Assembly (NCBI GenBank): GCA_036345935.2
Contig: JADWOT020000010.1
Location: 9,158,455 to 9,222,454, forward strand
Length of the DNA: 64,000 bases
Direction of reading: 5' to 3'
Source of the DNA: Taenia hydatigena
Lineage: Eukaryota > Platyhelminthes > Cestoda > Cyclophyllidea > Taeniidae
Part shown: positions 11,837 through 24,099 of the stretch, piece after piece
Layout of the letters: each line of letters begins with the position of its first letter
How positions within the stretch are numbered: the stretch's first letter is position 1
Made by a program: the position numbers and the translations under genes
The notes under the pieces: generated by a model
Databases searched by the model: none
What the model was told of the DNA's origin: nothing
What the model saw: only the letters and a program-made list of their open reading frames with translations

Positions 11837-12525
11837 CGTGCACTTCGCAGGTTACTAAATGGTTCATAGCTCCGACTTGTAATTTATTCGCTATTAGCAG
11901 AGTTCGATTGAGTGAAACGCATGAATGTGCGCCTGATTCGAGTTAGCCATTGCCGTGAGGGAAGTGTTTATCCTGGCGAGGTCACCGACTGCACAATCTG
12001 CCAGGTTTACTCCAGCCAAATGCTTCATGCGCTTTTGCCATCAACTATATTCCATCAAAACGTTAACGTTTTCCACTCTACTATTCAATGGCACTTACTA
12101 ATCCATTTGATTTCCTTTTGCCACATTTTAAAGGGTGGACTAATCCTCCGTTTCAGACTGTGCGATGGCAATGTAGAGGTCTTAGTTTGTTGCCCCGTTT
12201 TCATTTTGCTCTTACTTTCTGACAACTCAAGTGGCTGCAACACACTTTAACTTCTCTGCTCATTAGGATGGGTAGGAACAATGCATGATGAAGTGCGACT
12301 TAAAGTATTAGATTCTGACAACGCGTGGCGCGCGCATTCAGATGATGGGGTTAGTCTTTGTTGACATAAGCGTGGGCATGGAAATCTAGTGAGCCGTTTC
12401 GTACTGTTTAGTGTGGAGCAGCCATCGCGGCAGGCAAGGAAAGGGTGCCATTGAAGTGTTTAAATAATCTGAGGGTAGCACTTGCTTTGATATCAAACAT
12501 CTCTGTGTTTATTTGAAGCATTTAA
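11837..12525 (-). repeat. 5' flank of F-box-like gene, right arm of inverted duplication
   Basis: Reverse-complement match of 4520-5221. It presumably includes the promoter of the minus-strand gene that starts at 11836. A plus-strand open frame (11912-12250) and its counterpart in the other copy (minus, 4939-4751) share recognisable peptide words such as LISFCHILKG and LLLSDNSSGC, pointing away from the F-box gene. Whether this is coding or simply the shadow of conserved DNA cannot be decided by reading. Confidence 0.6.
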
Positions 12526-14084
12526 GCAGGCTTTCTGCATTCGCAGAAGCATTTGCCATTTTCTAATTATCACAATGTGCAATGCCATTTGATTCAGTCA
12601 ACCACAAAGGCTTGATTCCAATGTTTACTGCACTAGTGCAATATCAACTGATGGAAGACTGGCGAACGAACGGTACATGTAACGTAAACTAAATCTGCCA
12701 TTTTCCCTACCCAATTCGACCTGGACAACACGTAACTTGCTCTAGGTATGTAAGGGCTGTTAGACGTCCTTTGAGGAAAGGATGGAAAAGGACTAAGAAT
12801 GGGTAGACAAAGACGCTATTGCGGGTTCCCTTGTCAGGCATATACAAATCCGCATGCCATAAAAAATGAATCGTTGCGGCATTGTGAAAAGAATGGATAT
12901 ACAAGTGACAGATTCCGACTTAAAAATGTAGTTGTCGCTATTTGGCGTGTTGAATTTATCGGTTCATGGGCGTTGATTGAACGAAACACACTGGAAGGCT
13001 AAAGGAGACGTCACGTTGCAACGGAACTATCGTCCTAAACTGAGGACATCCAACGTACACTTTTGCTGTGTCAGTAGATATGAATACATCCTCCAAACAA
13101 TCAGGAATGGAAGTAAAGCTCTGTCATTCAAGCACCGAATGAAGCTATACTCCTGCGTGGCCCGTCGTGAGCATTGCGTTGGTACATGATGGAGTAATGA
13201 CCACCCTAAACAGTGGAACAGGAAATGACACCCAGTTGAGTGCTGCATGGAAGGACTGGTCAGAGGAGAAGGAAATTCAGCCTCAGATCTAGTGTCAGTG
13301 GAGTTCATGTGAGCTGCAACAGGGTCAACACTGACTACTGGTTGAGCAGTTCGAGGTTCAAGTCCAGTTCACTCTGAGCGATTCGGTGGGACCGTCCACA
13401 GCCTGCATTCCGCTTGCATTCAATTAACAACAACTGAAACGCAGAGAGTGCCGATTTGTAAGCTTACATACATTTGGGTGGATAATGTGGAGCCTTCGAA
13501 TTCCTAATGCGTGTTTTAATGCCCGTTCCACAGCTGTCAAAACTCATTTGTCCTCGCTGCCCACCTTCGCATCATGCTAACAATCAAGGACGATAAATAA
13601 GTAGTCTGATGTTCTGCTAGCATGTTGTATGCATGAGTAAACGGGAACGTGGTATGGAAGCGCATGAGTTGCATGTGATGGGTAAGCGTAGGTGCATAAG
13701 AAGGGAAAGGGATAAATTTAAAGCCTTCGTTAGTTCTTCGCAGGCTTTTTAGCGTTGTAGAGATTAAAGTTGGCTACTTGAGGACGAATTTTCGCCATTG
13801 TTTACGGTGACCTGAACTGGAATCCTGCTCTGTCTACTCAACCGCCACTGGTGTTCACCATGCATCTCGGATGAACTTCGTTTGCATACGGTAGAATGCT
13901 GAGTCCTACATTCCTTGGACATTTGGACTAACTGCTTGCCAGTATCTGCTCACATTTCATGGTAACCACTTGCACATGGGGTAGTTCCGAGTGCAGATGC
14001 TCCTAAAGAGACAAAGGAAGGCAAGATACATGTCAGTGAATAGGAGCGAGTGCGTGTTGGAAAGACTTCGCTTGCCAAAGACTT
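12526..14084. other. Intergenic; no gene recognised
   Basis: No domain or splice-supported exon was found. A GGTTCAAGTCC word near 13350 resembles the B box of RNA polymerase III promoters in tRNA-derived sequences, but no matching A box or cloverleaf could be found around it. Confidence 0.4.
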
Positions 14085-15250
14085 GAGGTGGAGGAGCATA
14101 CGCATCTCTGTGATAATGCAACTAGAAGCTTGGAACGGGACCTAACAGGCCTGTTTCACAAATTAACTCGAAATTGTATTTTGAAAGCAAGTGTGATCGC
14201 TCAGAAAGTACAATTTTCCCATACAATAAAGAACCGAAATAAAGCATAAATTTGTCCAACTCCTGTAGCTATTTGTCCCACAGCAATGAATAGCAACGGT
14301 CACAATTAATCAAGAATTCCTTTTTAGGTTTTGAGCATGGCCATTCTAAGATTTCATTGACATGCTCGTCTCGATATCCGCTGATCTGCCAGCATTAATC
14401 AAACAAACATGCATGCTGCAGGTTTTGTGTTGCACTTGCTGACACCATCAACTGATCCCTACCCACAGACTTGGTGCAAACCAGCCACGCAATCAGTTGA
14501 TCCACAGCGAATGTTTACAAGCAAACTCACCAGAGCTGCCGTCGAGTTCTGTGAGAACTCAGTGACCGCCTCAATTTCGTTAATCTGCTTTCATATAAAA
14601 GTAGCAATTCCACAGGCAGCAAATCCATTTGTAGTATAGATAGCAACTGCACCACATAGACTCTTAGCCGAACTGATTATGACCAGATCATGGAAGATAA
14701 ATGGTCACCTGAATGACTTTCATCCCCCTTGAGCAGCCGTAAAGTATGCTTTTGATATCATCACCGTGGGCTTCTACTTCAAGCCTATTGTTGCTAGTAA
14801 ATATAGTCAAAATGTAATGCCAAACTGAGGCATACTTATGAAGTCGTAGGCCGCTTTACTGTCCTCCTTTCAATACTGTGGAAATGAAACCGCCTTGCGT
14901 TGTTAGCAACGGAGTTGGTCATCAGCACAAGGAGCTAAGAAGTAAACGCAGCTATTTTTTAAGTAAACACCTCTAAATGCACTGGATTCTTTTTGTTTTT
15001 TGCCTAAATCCGTGACTAGGTCATAAAGAAATGTAGGACGATGCTGTAGAGGCATGCATAGCTTAATGTCTAAAAGCGATTCAAGCGTATCGAAACAACG
15101 CTGCAGTCGTTTGGGATTCGTTCGCAGATACAAACGTGCGATGCTAAATGCAGCGTGCTTTAGTGTGTCTTTAGTAAACGGACAGTCCAGTGCCTCACAA
15201 CCGTCCACAAAACAGCATTAAGTCCTGCTCTCAGCTCTTCATTCCACGCG
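14085..15250 (+). repeat. Left arm of an inverted repeat, partner at 17960-19085
   Basis: The reverse complement of 17960-19085 matches almost end to end. The outer boundary is marked by CATACGCATCTCTGTGATAA and its complement near 19060. The inner boundary is marked by the GTCCACAAAACAGCATTAAG region and the complementary GCTGTTCTGTGGTC near 17960. A third, less similar copy lies at 21100-21960. Minus-strand frame 15208-14903 (101 residues, FTKDTLKHAAFSIARLYLRT) could be a helical-repeat fragment, but it is not open in the other arm. Confidence 0.7.
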
Positions 15251-15714
15251 GACATTGAACCATTTAAGCAGTATTGCCTAGCCACTCGTAAATTTGCAAT
15301 TTTTTCTAACCACATTTATAGCGCCAGAATGGGTGTGAAGCGTGACATCTACTTCAGCTCTTTAAATGCACCATCATGCTCATTCCACCCCAAAAAAGGA
15401 CTTTTGTCCGCTTTTTTGGTTAGCGTAAACCTCTCAGTTGTTTGTTGATCAGTTTGCTTGGTCCTCAGACATTTGGCTCTTTATTCCATGAAGCTGACCA
15501 AGTCCTGTTGAGGAGGACTTTCTTGGGGCTTGATTTCAACACTGCGCCTCGCAAGGAGCCAACACCAGTTTTGGCTTGACATTGTGCTCTCAACTACCTC
15601 ACCTGAGGAGGAAAGCAGCATCCAAACAGATTGTGCAATGCTACATTACAGAGTCGAAAAGGCATATGACGTTTTTCATGGGCTCTATTTGATAACCAAA
15701 AGCTGCACATTCCT
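15251..15714. other. No gene recognised
   Basis: Sequence between the left arm and the retroelement remnant. Nothing recognisable was seen. Confidence 0.35.
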
Positions 15715-17450
15715 CCTTCTTTCTGCTACTTCCCCTTGTCATTGTCGTATCTTTAAATTCGGCGTGGCGAAACACTTCAGCTTGTGCAGGAAATTCTACA
15801 AGTCGATGCTATGGAGTTGTAAAATGCGTCTTCCTGCGTTACTGCACTCTACTTTCCATAGTCGACGCGTCGTTCTAGGCTAAAGGACAGGCTCTGAACT
15901 GTTTGGACTAAAGATTTCCTTCGTAACATCAAAACCGTCTCAAATCTTGCTGAAGGCAAATTTAACAGCCAAAAAAGGAATTGAGGTCCATGCAGCTGTT
16001 TCATTGCCGATGGAAGGCGCTGGTGACATTGGCAACGCTAACTTAGAGGTCGTAACCATACCCGTGAGCAACTTGGACGTCACCAACAACGTAGATAAAG
16101 GACTTTGTGAAGTGCTGATTAAGTGCGCATATAGAGTTCCATGGCGCGGCATTGCGAGGCATACATTGGTCATGGCGAGACTAGGCCCACCTGACAACCA
16201 CACAGATACACCACCTCCTCTGCCAGAAGGAGCCAACCATCTAGTTGTAGGGGTGATGCAGGATGATTTTAGAAGCCATCAAAATCACCATAAGCCTCTC
16301 ATTTCGTGTGGGCATAGAACAATGGAAGCCTAGAACGACGCGTCGACCATAGAAAGTAGAGTGCAGTGACGTTGAAAGACGCAATTTCACAATTCCACAA
16401 AAACGACTTGTTGAAGTCCCTATACAAGCTAAAGTGAATCACCACGCAAGTAAAATCAGCTGAAGCCGAGAGTAAAAAGGCAGCCTTTGCATTGTCACAC
16501 ACAACCTATGGAAAACATGCGCTGCCTTTTGGACTCTGTAATGCAGCATTGTCTACTCTATCTAGATGTTGATCTCGTTCTCATTTGAGGTATGTGAGAG
16601 CACACCGTCAGCCTGGAACTGGTGTTGGACCATCCACGAGATTAGAGTTCACACTAAACCCCAAGAAAGCCTTTCCACGCAACGTTTAATCAACTTCACG
16701 CGATAGTCAGCCAAATATCTGAAGACTATGCAATGTACAATGTGGCCACCACTGATCAACAAATAACTGCGGGAGTTACATTAACCAAAGAAAAACAGAC
16801 AGAAAGTCATTTGAAGCGGTAAATTGAGCATGATGGTGGATATAAAGAGCTGAGGCGAAATCATGCATCACACTGATTCTGACTGCCGAATTTCGATGCA
16901 AGCGACCCACGGCTCGCCCGGATTCGAACGCGTGCAATGCAGCCGTAAATAGCGTGTTCTAACAAAAGGAAAGATGGAATGAAAACATCAGTGCTTACGA
17001 GAATACCCGAATCGGGCAAAAAAAGTGGGACGGAAAGGTGTAGCACAGTATCGGCTGTTTGATGTTTTTGCAATGATTTGACACTCAAGACTACCTGACA
17101 ACGGAGAAGTTTATGGTGAGAACGGATTTGTCAAGCCCTTACCTTATCAAAACCAAAGCAACAGAGACCATTCAGTTGTATGCTGGCATAAACATTTGCA
17201 GTAGAGCATGGTGATGCAGATGTTATGCCTCACAGAACAGTCATGGCAGAACTGGGCAACGTTGTGCAGTGCATCATTGGTGTGAGAGAACCAACCATAA
17301 GCAGAACTAAATAATTGAGCAGGGTATCTGTCGTGATAAGATTTTGGTGTAAGAGAGTTTCCCACCATCCTCCTACAATCTCCCAGTGGGAGAAATCACC
17401 CCATCAAGCATGGCAATCAGACATATTTGGCAAGAATAGCCCAAAAATTA
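15715..17450 (+). mobile_element. Remnant of a Ty3/gypsy-type retroelement
   Basis: At about 16505-16560 the plus strand reads GKHALPFGLCNA, which matches the LPFGLxNA motif of Ty3/gypsy reverse transcriptases. About 100 bases on, LNPKKAF resembles the LNPKKCxF segment that follows in such enzymes. Stops and shifts interrupt the region. On the minus strand 17368-17147 contains YHDRYPAQ and CHDCSVRHN, loosely like an integrase zinc-binding region. This lies on the opposite strand, so it would need an inversion. A 170-base inverted pair (15715-15885 and 16325-16505) brackets a 128-residue open frame (15947-16333) of unknown nature. No long terminal repeats were found. The reverse transcriptase call is fair and the integrase call is weak. 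Confidence 0.45.
16895..16965 (-). repeat. tRNA-like fragment with a B-box (possible SINE or tRNA pseudogene)
   Basis: The minus strand reads GTTAGAACACG, then about 20 bases on GCGTTCGAATCCGGGC. These resemble the A- and B-box regions of tRNA-derived sequences. The T-stem does not pair well and I could not fold a complete cloverleaf, so this is not called as a tRNA gene. It may be a tRNA-derived short interspersed element or a decayed tRNA. Confidence 0.3.
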
Positions 17451-17959
17451 CTGCGCCACTACCATATGTGAGATCCTAATTGACTTCATGATCACGAGCC
17501 TTTTGTGTCTTCTTTTAGCAGACTTTCTGGACTGGCGTCAACCTCACTCTTGGACCGCAGAGGATAGCTAACTGGATCACTACCTTCTCATAACGTTTTT
17601 ATGCAGCAGGTGGTAAAGCCTTATTCCCTTTTTCATTATGTCTACTGGCTTGGAAACACGATGAGGTGGCTTATGTAAGGACCAATTCTGCAAGAATACC
17701 GGGTCGCCTTGTAATTGGGACGATGCCTGTGAGAAACGCACAACTTCACGATTTGTCTTGAATATAATTCCTGTCTTGGCTTTGAACACGGCTGCAACAT
17801 TGAGTTTGCCAACGTCGATCGCCCTGGTGATTTTAACGTGATGCACAGCGCGGCGTGGCTTAGGTTAACAGCAATTGCATATTTAAGAGATGGATGGCAA
17901 TACTGCCTGATTTTTTCGATGTCCTCGTAAGAAGGGGAAATGACCGCAAAACTTAATGC
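17451..17959. other. No gene recognised
   Basis: An 88-residue minus-strand frame (17846-17580) rich in Lys and Val is open, but it has no recognisable domain and no second copy in this window. Confidence 0.35.
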
Positions 17960-19085
17960 TGTTCTGTGGTCTGTTGTGAGGCACTGGACTGTCCATTTAC
18001 CAAGGACACACTAAAACGCGCTGCATTTAGCATAACACGTTCATATTTAGGAGGAAAGTAGTGTTTAACTTGCGACGAATCCCAAATGACAGCAGCAGTG
18101 TTGCGAAACATTCGAGTTGTTTTTAAGCATGAAACCATGCATGCTGCTACAGCATTGTCCTGCATTGCTTTACGACCTGGTCAACAATTTAGATAAAAGA
18201 CGAAAAAATTGTCGGAATGTTTAGAGGCATTCCTTTATGCAGTAACTGCGTTTACCACTTTTCCCCTTGTGCTAATGATCAACACCGTTGCTAACAGCAC
18301 AAGTCAGTTTCATTACCGCAGTATGGGAAGGATGATATTCAAGCGGCCTATGACCTCATAAGTATGCCTCAGTTCGACACTCTATTTTGATTACATTACT
18401 AATAACAACAGGCTTGAAGTAGAAGCTCACTGCAATGGTATCAAAACATATTATATGAATGCTGAAGAGGACTGAAAGACTTTCAGGTGACCATCTTTCT
18501 TCCATAATCTGATCATAATCAGTTCGGCAAAAGGTAAATGTGGTGCAGTTGCTATCTATACTACAAATGGATTTGCTGTCTGCGAAATTGCCACTTTTCC
18601 ATGGAAGTAGAGTAGTGAAATTTGAGGCAGCCACCGAGTTCTCACAGAGCTCAACGGCAGCTCTGGTAACCACACAATGCACGAGAGTGGGAAGGTGAGC
18701 TTGCTTAAAAACCTTCGCCGTGGATCAACTGATTGCGTGGCTGGTTTGCACCAAGTCTGTGGATAGAGATCAGCTAGTGGTGTCAGCAAGTGCAGCACGA
18801 AACCCGCACATACTAGCAGATCTTGGAATGGATATGTTACGCACCCAAAAAAGAATTCTTGATTTATTGTGACTGCTGCTATTTATTGCTTTGGAGCAAA
18901 TATCTAGAGGAATTAGAAAATTTTATTCTGTATTCCGCTTTTTTCTTGTATGAAAAAGTATGCTTTCTGCGCGACCACACCTGCTTTCAAATGCAATTTC
19001 GAGTTAATTTGTAAAACAGGCCTGTTAGGTCCCGTCTCAAGATTCTAGTTGCATTATCACAGAGATGCGTATGCTCCTCCACCTA
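17960..19085 (-). repeat. Right arm of an inverted repeat, partner at 14085-15250
   Basis: Mirror copy of the left arm, with many substitutions and small gaps. On the minus strand 18798-18556 and the plus-strand frame 14409-14639 share peptide words (PYPQTWCKPATQSVDP and the like), but frame breaks differ between copies. A similar arrangement in the same orientation is seen again at 21100-21960, so the element is a repeat with at least three copies here. Confidence 0.7.
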
Positions 19086-21099
19086 CCAGGTGTAGAATTT
19101 CTGCATTTGATGTTTCTCTGCGTCAAAACAGACTATGACTCCTTTGTTTGGTTTGAGCGTTTCATGTCAACTCTAAGTGCCGGCTACTAATGTACTCTTG
19201 TCTCTCGCCACCATGTATTAAGAAGCACGCCTTTCAATCTTGGACCCATTTAAGCAGTATCGCACGACCGTAAGATTTGCTCTCAAATGAGTTCAACTTA
19301 GTGTCTTTTCCATTTAATGGTCCTGTCTTGTAATAGTTTTCCAAGTGAGCAAGCCATTCGATTCCATTTAGCTAAATCAATTGCCCCGCCTCTCAGTTAC
19401 ATGTCGCCTCTTGTTGTCATGGTATTAGTTTTCTCCCGTTTTCTAGGAAATTTACGTAAAATGAAGGCTTCGAAACAAGTTTTGCAAAAGATTTTGAATG
19501 CAGGTTGTGTTTTCTAAACTAAGTGGTTTCAGAATTCAATGCCCTTTTAGATGTTGCATGACTAGGGAACGGGGTGCCTCCTGCATCCTAAATGCCTTCC
19601 ACGCAGTTAATTCTGACTTCATTAATTGTGAATGACTTTAAGGCTAAACTGTATAGGTGCTGCGCAGCTTTTGTTTGGGAAGCTAAATTGTTCATGTGCC
19701 TGTGTAATTACAGGCTGCTTGGTACAATGGTACCCTCCACGGAGCTCATAGATGAGAATTTCTGGAGGGTGCACTGCTAGGCCAATCAGTGAAGCCCCTT
19801 CGACAGCACCTACTCGACAACCAATCGCTGATCAATCCAAAGAAACTTTTCTTTCTCGATTTTGGCCTACAATGCTGAAATGAGCCTGCTTAGAGCATGT
19901 CAGATGGCTCCCATTCCTCCTAGTGAAGTAAATTTCGGCTTCCTTGGCGAATCACGCATCCAAGATAATTATGGAGTATAATGCGTCACGAAGAATGACG
20001 ACCATGTGTGTCTTCCTGGAAATAAACACAAATGCTAAAAGCGACGTCACACCTCTTTGCGTCTAAAAATAATGTAGACTATGAGCCGGAGGTCTACACA
20101 AACCTCGAGCAGTGTTACTTTGACCAATTAAGGCTACAATGAAGATGAATCTGACCTCTCGATCATCCTCCAGCACTTGAATCTACTCCAGCCATTCCTG
20201 TGCACAACATCACATTTGACCTGGTGCACTTGATGTGGTGCAATAGAATAATTCATTTTCAACTTCATTCTAGCAAAGTGCATTCATACTTTGCTTGGTG
20301 TTCTGTGCAGCTCAAAGGGCTTTCAAGCTGCACGGATGTGCAGAAAGCCCAGAAGACTGGAGACAATAAGGGCAAAGTAATTGTGAGGTGTAGGATCTGA
20401 CTTCCTCCTCATTAAAATTTCCACCCTTTCTTGCCGATGTAGCTTTTCCATTCTCAAGTTGTGAATTAATCTGTGTGTTGAGGCATCCAATAAGTGCTGA
20501 GAAGATGGTGGATTAGACTCCGTTTGATGCATGTCGAGACGTGCCTCACAGGCATTAATACCGCCCACAGGGAGCGCTGAGGCGAGAGCGCACAAGTCTC
20601 TGTCTACCGAATTGTGCGTAGGGCCTGAAGGTGCGTTTGTCATTGAATCCCTTCCAGGTGTGGATCTCTGTCACGCTTTGTACGTTTCCCGTAGGGTTCT
20701 TCTTTTTTGCAATCCTAATAAAGGGCTGAAATTCCACTGCAGTGAGTGAAGACGTTGTCTCCTTCCAGATAAGGTGGAAGTAAAGGAAAATGAGGATGCA
20801 CTTTTGCGATTAAGCCGTGGCAGCCTGCACTAAGATACAAGCGCCTTTCCAGCCAATAGGCTTCCGACTACTTCCCCTTACTCGATCTCAGCACCCTGTA
20901 ATGAAATCCGCAAAAGGAAAGAAAATAGCAATTTATTTAATGCGTATAGCCGATTAGGTTTTATCTCCTGTCAGCTCAAAGCAGGCACCTACATTTGATT
21001 TCCTGTGATACTAGCTCACTGGTGTAACCGCATCCGACGCTCTTCACATCTACCTAGTCTCTCTCATCCAATCACTAACGCTGTCTCTTTCTCTCTCTC
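19086..21099. other. Intergenic; no gene recognised
   Basis: Short open frames only. The stretch 20323-20750 has overlapping frames on both strands, which is typical of locally GC-richer non-coding DNA. A pyrimidine-rich tract with TCTCTCTC is present near 21080. Confidence 0.4.
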
Positions 21100-21960
21100 G
21101 CTCTCACCATGTTCACTTAAATGGTAGCATTTGACTTAGAGAGAATCTCAAATGAGAGCAGCAGTGTCGCGAAATAGGTAAATCGTTTTTGGGCAGGAAG
21201 CTCTACATGCTGCTACAGTATTGTCCAACATTGGTTTATGACCTAGCCAACAATTCAAGCAAAATACACTTTGTCGACGAAATATTTTTGGGTTTCCTTC
21301 TGAAGAAGCTGTGCCCACCTCTTGACGCCTTGTGCTAACAATTAAGACCTTGGCTATCGATGCACGGCTGTTCCATCAACCACAGCCTACATCTTCATAA
21401 ATGTGCTTTAGTTCGGCTCTACGTTTAGGTCGAGCTTAGTACGAGCAACAGGCTTAAAGTAAAAGCCCTTAGAATGGATATCAGAAGATATGATTTGTGA
21501 AAGGCCCAGACGAGTTGGGGACTTTCACGTGATCATTTATCTTTCATAATCCGGTCATAACCGGTTTGGTGAAGTGTTTGTGGAACAGCATTAAGTGGCA
21601 TAGCTACCGTCTACTTTCGAACGGACAATCAGGCTATGGAATCGCCACTATCTCATAAAATTAGAGCAGCAAAACTAAGGCGGCCACTGAGTTCTCACAG
21701 AACTCAACGGCAGCTGTGGTGAGCACGCAATGCATGAAGGGTAAAAATGTGAAATTGTTTGAACACATTCGCTGCGCATGAATTGATTGCATGGCCGGGT
21801 CACACCAAGTCTGTAAAAGAGGGATTAGTTAGTGGCGTCGGCAAGCGCAATACAAGACCCGCGTTGGCATGGTTGTTTGACTGAGGTCATCAGATTAGCA
21901 GATATCGAAGCGAGGATGTCAATAACATCTTAAACTGGATATTTTCCGCCCCCCCCAAAA
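21100..21960 (-). repeat. Third copy of the 14.1/18 kb repeat
   Basis: Runs in the same orientation as 18080-18850 and matches it in order. It shares the GCAGCAGTGT-CGCGAAA start, the GTTCTCACAGA-CTCAACGGCAGCT middle and the AAAAATAATTCTTGATT end. It is more diverged than the two arms are from each other. It ends at a run of C residues near 21951. Confidence 0.65.
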
Positions 21961-22029
21961 ATAATTCTTGATTCATTGTGAACGTTGCCATTGATTGGCA
22001 TGAATGTGAGAGTAAGTCAAGCCTGTTGT

Positions 22030-22150
22030 TGCTTCAATACAATTAGGTCCAGCTGGATAGTTTGCATGTGGTTGTCATGCGCAGCTTTTAGCGGAATCGC
22101 CAGGGTGGATGAAGGAGACCCAAACGCATTACGCTGCTTGCAACATCACC
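22030..22150 (-). pseudogene. F-box-like gene, isolated middle fragment
   Basis: The segment around 22080-22145 matches the minus-strand part of the family that encodes the LGPFHPLWPSL region (about 11400-11480 in the intact copy). It lies before a C-terminal fragment (22830-23150) that should precede it in this orientation, so the two are not one gene. They are separate scraps or have been rearranged. Confidence 0.5.
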
Positions 22151-22829
22151 CTTAACTCAACCAAAGTATCAAATGGAGGTACTAAGGTACGGACAATGCA
22201 CCAATGGGTAGGAAAGAGCCAAAGTGTCGTTGTTAAACGCAAATCCCTGAGTCACTTTACTGTCTACACGTAGATCAATGAGTCCATTAGCGTTTACTCT
22301 TTGCCTTTTTGAAAAAGTGGTCACAAGTACGAAAATATGTCTGCACAGAAGACGTCGCACAGTCATCGTGCCCCAGACCAATATCTTTCATTCTTAGCAT
22401 GAGTTAGTACACTTAACCTAGAGATGAGACGGTGTGGCAAGAAGTCAATTTGCAGCAATTCTACTGTCCACCACTTTTCTAGGAGCCACGATTGTTTGAT
22501 TTCTTCTCCGCCAACAGGTACGACATTGTAATGCATTTATGCATGCAAGTGAATTGGTAATCATCCAGAAATCTGGCTTTATTGTGTCGATTAGCACAAA
22601 CTATATCTCATGCAATTTTACTTTACTGATAACGAAATTTATCCTCAAAATTTGTTTACAGTAATCGTTCGTATGGAAGCACCGCAAAGAGCATAGCAAT
22701 TATCCTCGCTCCCCATATCCCCTGATAATATTCCTGAATACTCAAATTGCCAGTCAGCCTTGAGCAAGTCTTCTCATCAGCACTATCAAATTGGTTCAAC
22801 TTTCTTCTTATTGGTGTTCATTGCAATAA
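22151..22829. other. No gene recognised
   Basis: Between two F-box-like fragments. No gene or repeat partner was identified. Confidence 0.35.
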
Positions 22830-23150
22830 TAAGGTGAAGATCTTGCTGCACACCCACCATACCCTCGCAACATAATTCTCCTGAGCCAATATAGAGCAGC
22901 TATTAGATGCTCAAAATGATAACCATACGCGTCAAATCCTCTGTCTCTTGCGATTTCGAGCCCAGAATTAATGGCATTGGAAATCGAGTCAACCTAATGT
23001 CAACAAGGTTGGTGATGCGAAATGTGAGGCATCTCAATCCAAACATGAGACTTCACCCAATGTGGCATTGCAGTGCGGAATCGATCATGTGCAACACACC
23101 ATCGAATGCACAGAGGTGAGAAGTCTCGAAGGGCCTAAGACACGGAGCAT
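22830..23150 (-). pseudogene. F-box-like gene, decayed C-terminal fragment
   Basis: Minus-strand match to the C-terminal half of the family. It includes the CSFDGVLHMIDSAL-like, MRHLTFRITNL-like and QETEDLT-like words, broken by stops. It covers roughly the same part as the fragment at 2560-3020. No F-box portion follows upstream. Confidence 0.6.
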
Positions 23151-23489
23151 ATTCCTGATCCCCTCCAATGCACGAAAACGCCTATGAATAACAACACTGC
23201 TCTCTCTTTTGATTTTCAATGCATATTTTGCCCTTCTTTGCCTCTTCAAGAGCACATGTTAACGAAACCGCCTCTTACGCAGGTGGTCACCATGAACAGT
23301 GAAGAGGGAGTGTCAAGCAGTTGGTCCAAACGTCCATGGAATGTAGAGCTGGGCATCCGATCAAATATCAGCGAAATTTATCCAATTTGCAATGAGACCA
23401 ACAGTGATGGCGGAGTAGATTCACTGGGACTCGAGTTCAAGCCACCGTGAGCGATGGAGCAGGTTCGTCCACCGTCTGGATTTCGCTGG

Positions 23490-24010
23490 ATTACGAAGCG
23501 TCTTATCTCCGTGCATTCGACGGTGTGGTGTACATGATCGATTCTGCACTGCAATGTCCGGTTGGGTGCAGTCTTCCATCTGGATTAAAACGCCTCATTT
23601 TCCGCATCACCAACCTCGCTGTTAAACAGATGACTCGCCCTCCACTGCTCTTCGTCTTGGACATAAATTTGCAAGAGACACAAGATCTTGCCTCTACGGG
23701 TGAGTGTTTTGAGCGTCCCATGGCCAGTTTTCACAGACTCGACAGAATCGCATTGCGAAGGTGTGGCAGAACTGCAGCGAGACTTCCACCTTATAATTGG
23801 TGGAGAGTATGCCGTCTACACCAACAGGATGGATGGTTCATAAATCTGTATGAGGCGTTCCAAATGGCTGCGTTGCAAACAGCCAGCGTCGACGCTGCAA
23901 GAAGCATCCAAGGACAAAATGTGTCATCGAACCCGCCTGTATTACGATCCCGGCAAAAATCTGTCCTTTATGCCATCCCTATATTCAACACTTTACTTTG
24001 GTACATGTGA
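23490..24010 (+). pseudogene. F-box-like gene, C-terminal half in open frame
   Basis: Open from well before the match (the frame opens at 23447) to the stop at 24008-24010. The match to the intact protein starts abruptly at DYEASYLRAFDGVVYM, about residue 190 of 328, so the F-box half is absent. The remaining half is unbroken and very similar (LKRLIFRITNLAVKQMTRPP, ERPMASFHRLDRIALRR, PPYNWWRVCRLHQQDGW). It continues about 30 residues past the intact copy's stop, through a CAA codon instead of TAA. No upstream exon or start codon supports expression. A 5'-truncated copy is the simplest reading. Confidence 0.6.
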
Positions 24011-24099
24011 TTGCATTATAACTCTGTTCCAGGCTACATTCTTTTGCATTACTTATGCGTTTTTGTTAATCTTTGAAGTTCAGCTATTGGTTTAATTCG

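Noticed and set aside
15940..16333. 128-residue plus-strand frame as a retroviral-type protease
   Set aside because: No D(T/S)G active-site motif, and the opposite strand is equally open, so coding cannot be claimed.
17147..17368. Integrase gene of the retroelement
   Set aside because: Only a CHDC word and YHD fit. The second His of the zinc site and the catalytic core are not visible, and the strand is opposite to the reverse transcriptase motif. Kept only as a weak hint in the element entry.
17690..17720. AATACCGGGT word reminiscent of the 3' end of 5S rRNA
   Set aside because: No other 5S rRNA segment is present around it on either strand, so it is chance.
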